DNA from: Rallus limicola
Lineage: Eukaryota > Chordata > Aves > Gruiformes > Rallidae
Direction of reading: 5' to 3'
DNA length: 64,000 nucleotides
NCBI GenBank assembly: GCA_022605955.1
Contig: JAKCOZ010000018.1
Span: forward strand, 3,108,001-3,172,000
Below are positions 62,085-64,000 of the stretch, piece by piece (within the stretch, counting starts at the first letter, position 1; every line of letters begins with the position of its first letter). The notes under the pieces were generated by a model, which ran no database searches, was not told the origin of the DNA, and worked only from the letters and a program-made list of their open reading frames with translations. Made by a program: the position numbers and the translations under genes.

Positions 62085-64000
62085 TTATAGCCTTTTTACA
62101 AATGAAGTGATAGTAACTTAAATATCTTCCTCTCTGTAAAACAAAAGTGAAAATCAATAAGGTCATCTATAAAGATTATAAGTGTACCAGAATTGAAAAT
62201 TATGTAATGAGTATGAAATGTCTTCTTTCTATTTCTGAATGAGAATCTAAACTCTTGCATAGCCGTTGCTATCTTCAGATTTACGGGGATGGAAACCAAG
62301 CCACAAAAAAGCTTGGAAGAATTAAATTTCAGTCTCTTGGGTCCCAAAGGCTGTATGGTACAGAATGGCAAACCAAGGCAGAGACTAAATGTCTCTGTTT
62401 TATCTAGGGTCCTTTATATGAAATCCAAATTATTTCAGAAGTGGAGCTGATAATGTTTTTCCTTGGTATGATTGTTGCTAAGGGTTCAAAAACAGATTAT
62501 CGTGATTGTAAAAACTGTGATAACTGAGCAAGGGCTCATTTCCTGTCCAGTGGAAGACACAAGTTTGATGTTGCAAGGAAGGTTTTTGTTGATATGACGA
62601 GGGAATGTTTCTTCATAGGTAAGTTTTCAGTTGTGGAAAAGTTGCTCCTGAAGCTTCCCTGCCCATCTGTAACTGTTCTTGCTGTGCGTGCATATGCGTG
62701 TGCAGACTTGCCACCTGAAAACTGACATTGAGGCCCTTAAACAGGTTAGCACTAAATTTGTGTAGTCTGCAGATTTTCTGAGAATAATTTCCTTGTGAGG
62801 CTTTGTAGTTTTAAGATCTGCTTGGATGGAAATTTGGTGCTGGTTACTTGAGGCTAATAAACTTCTCCCTGATCTGGGTTTCCTGATATGCTTAAAGAAA
62901 ATGTTACTAGGTGGATACTGAGTGCTGGTGTAGATGTATTTTGAGTGTGTAGTTCTTTGTGATAGTAGATGTGACAGGGATTTAAAACAGACTGAAGTCT
63001 ATATTGTGTACCCCATATTTTTGATATGGGAAACTTTCCAGCATGAGTATATGGTGAAAACTCAGAGAACTTGGAAAAACCCAAACCACAACGAACTGGG
63101 TTTTGGCTGAGTTGGTGTTAAAACTGCAATATTAAATACATGTTTATAGCACAGTTTTTGTACTATTAATTTATTTTGAAACTTTGTTTTCCTGGAAAGT
63201 TTTATACATGAGTGCAGTAGTGCCTTGGCATGGTGTATGGTAGGTTCCTACAACAAACCACTTCTAGGTTGCGAATGTGTCTTCAGATCATTTTCCATGT
63301 GTGCAGAAAAAACAGCTGCTGGAAGTGGGATGTGGTGTGTATCCTGACACTGGACTGAAAGTCATTTAGGCTTTTGTACAAATTTTACAGGTGACAGAGT
63401 GAAAGCAAAGGTTTATAAATTGACTTGTCTCCTGAGTCACTAGACCTAGACTGCACCTGCAGCCCCCTGGCCCTGCTGTCACCCCACACAACCCTGGAAT
63501 GTTGCAGTGCTCCAGTGGGAGCATTGGGATCTTCACCCTTCTCACTTCAGCCTTCTAAATAGTGATTTACATGTTTTAACTCTGCTCAGAAACTCTTACT
63601 TAAACATTGAAAGATCAGGACAGGCTTATGTATTTTTGTGAAAGACATTGCTTCCCATTATCAGCTGCAAATTCTCCCTTGAGTTCAAGTCTTCAGTGTG
63701 ACGATTTCAGGTGAGGGATGAGTGGTTTAGGCAGTCTTTCTAACAAACTTTGAGTAAAGAATGCTTGGGGGGTTTTCCCCCAGAAAACATGCTTCAACAA
63801 AGTTGATAAATAAGAAAAGAAATACTGAGGGAAAGGGAGTTGAAACATTTCACTGTGAGTTCTCTGAATAATGGAAGTTACTCTGACTAGTGAGACAAAT
63901 AACATGGGTATAGCTGGTAATAGAGTTTGAACTTCATATTCATTTACGTAAGATCTTAATGAATAAAAGCAGAGTGGTTTGTGGTGTGTGCACGTGAGTG
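62085..64000. other. Non-coding DNA, no gene recognised
   Basis: AT-rich, with the alternating purine-pyrimidine tract at 62683-62704 and a somewhat GC-richer patch at 63440-63540. The short minus frames here (for example 62096-62371) have no recognisable domain. Confidence 0.5.
62683..62704. repeat. 22-base alternating purine-pyrimidine tract
   Basis: Perfect Py-Pu alternation centred on GCATATGC and including two GCG steps, which favour Z-DNA more than CA/TG alone. Confidence 0.8.

Noticed and set aside
1..64000. Prokaryotic, phage or CRISPR content; tRNA and rRNA genes; mitochondrial insertions
   Set aside because: No repeat-spacer array, no operon-like gene packing, no recognisable tRNA cloverleaf boxes, rRNA segments or mitochondrial gene text were seen on reading either strand.

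Overview
This is vertebrate nuclear DNA, almost certainly from a bird. Three degraded copies of the avian/reptilian LINE CR1 are recognisable, as are two copies of an avian ERVL-type LTR whose ends (TGTCCTGG... and ...AACCATGACA) and internal landmark CTCAACCCAC are familiar from bird genomes. The DNA is AT-rich (about 37% GC in 540 bases counted by hand), strongly CpG-depleted, repeat-poor, and has no prokaryotic gene organisation, operons, rRNA, tRNA or CRISPR. The LTR family points to a neoavian lineage, but that is an inference.

No complete gene can be named. The window reads like the inside of a very long intron or an intergenic stretch. The + strand has a clear excess of T over A (198 vs 144) and of G over C (130 vs 68) in nine sampled 60-base lines. 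This is the asymmetry expected for the non-template strand of a transcribed intron, so my best guess is an intron of a gene transcribed left to right.

Layout. 1-4.4 kb: featureless, with short simple repeats. 4.43-4.62 kb: antisense CR1 fragment. 4.6-24.4 kb: featureless apart from a 27-bp tandem duplication at 4.95 kb, purine/G tracts, CpG-bearing open frames near 8.1 and 10.05 kb, and a weak exon-like segment at 15.72 kb. 24.44-24.98 kb: a local CpG-richer block with a perfect 14-bp palindrome. 29.92-30.36 kb: the best protein-like reading frame (minus strand, CpG-rich, unrecognised). 38.07 and 39.38 kb: two small exon-like segments on the + strand. 40.7-42.7 kb: a stretch where the strand skew reverses and conserved-element-like motif clusters appear. 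42.97-43.46 kb: antisense LTR lacking its 3' end. 47.37-47.57 kb: antisense CR1. 51.3-51.84 kb: conserved-element-like block abutting a sense CR1 3' end. 54.3 kb and 61.0-61.7 kb: further motif-dense blocks, the last abutting a sense solo LTR at 61.71-62.08 kb.

Nearly all other open frames over 60 codons look like chance. The main open questions are the unrecognised minus-strand frame at 30 kb, the exon-like block at 39.4 kb, and whether the motif-dense blocks in the right third are conserved developmental enhancers.
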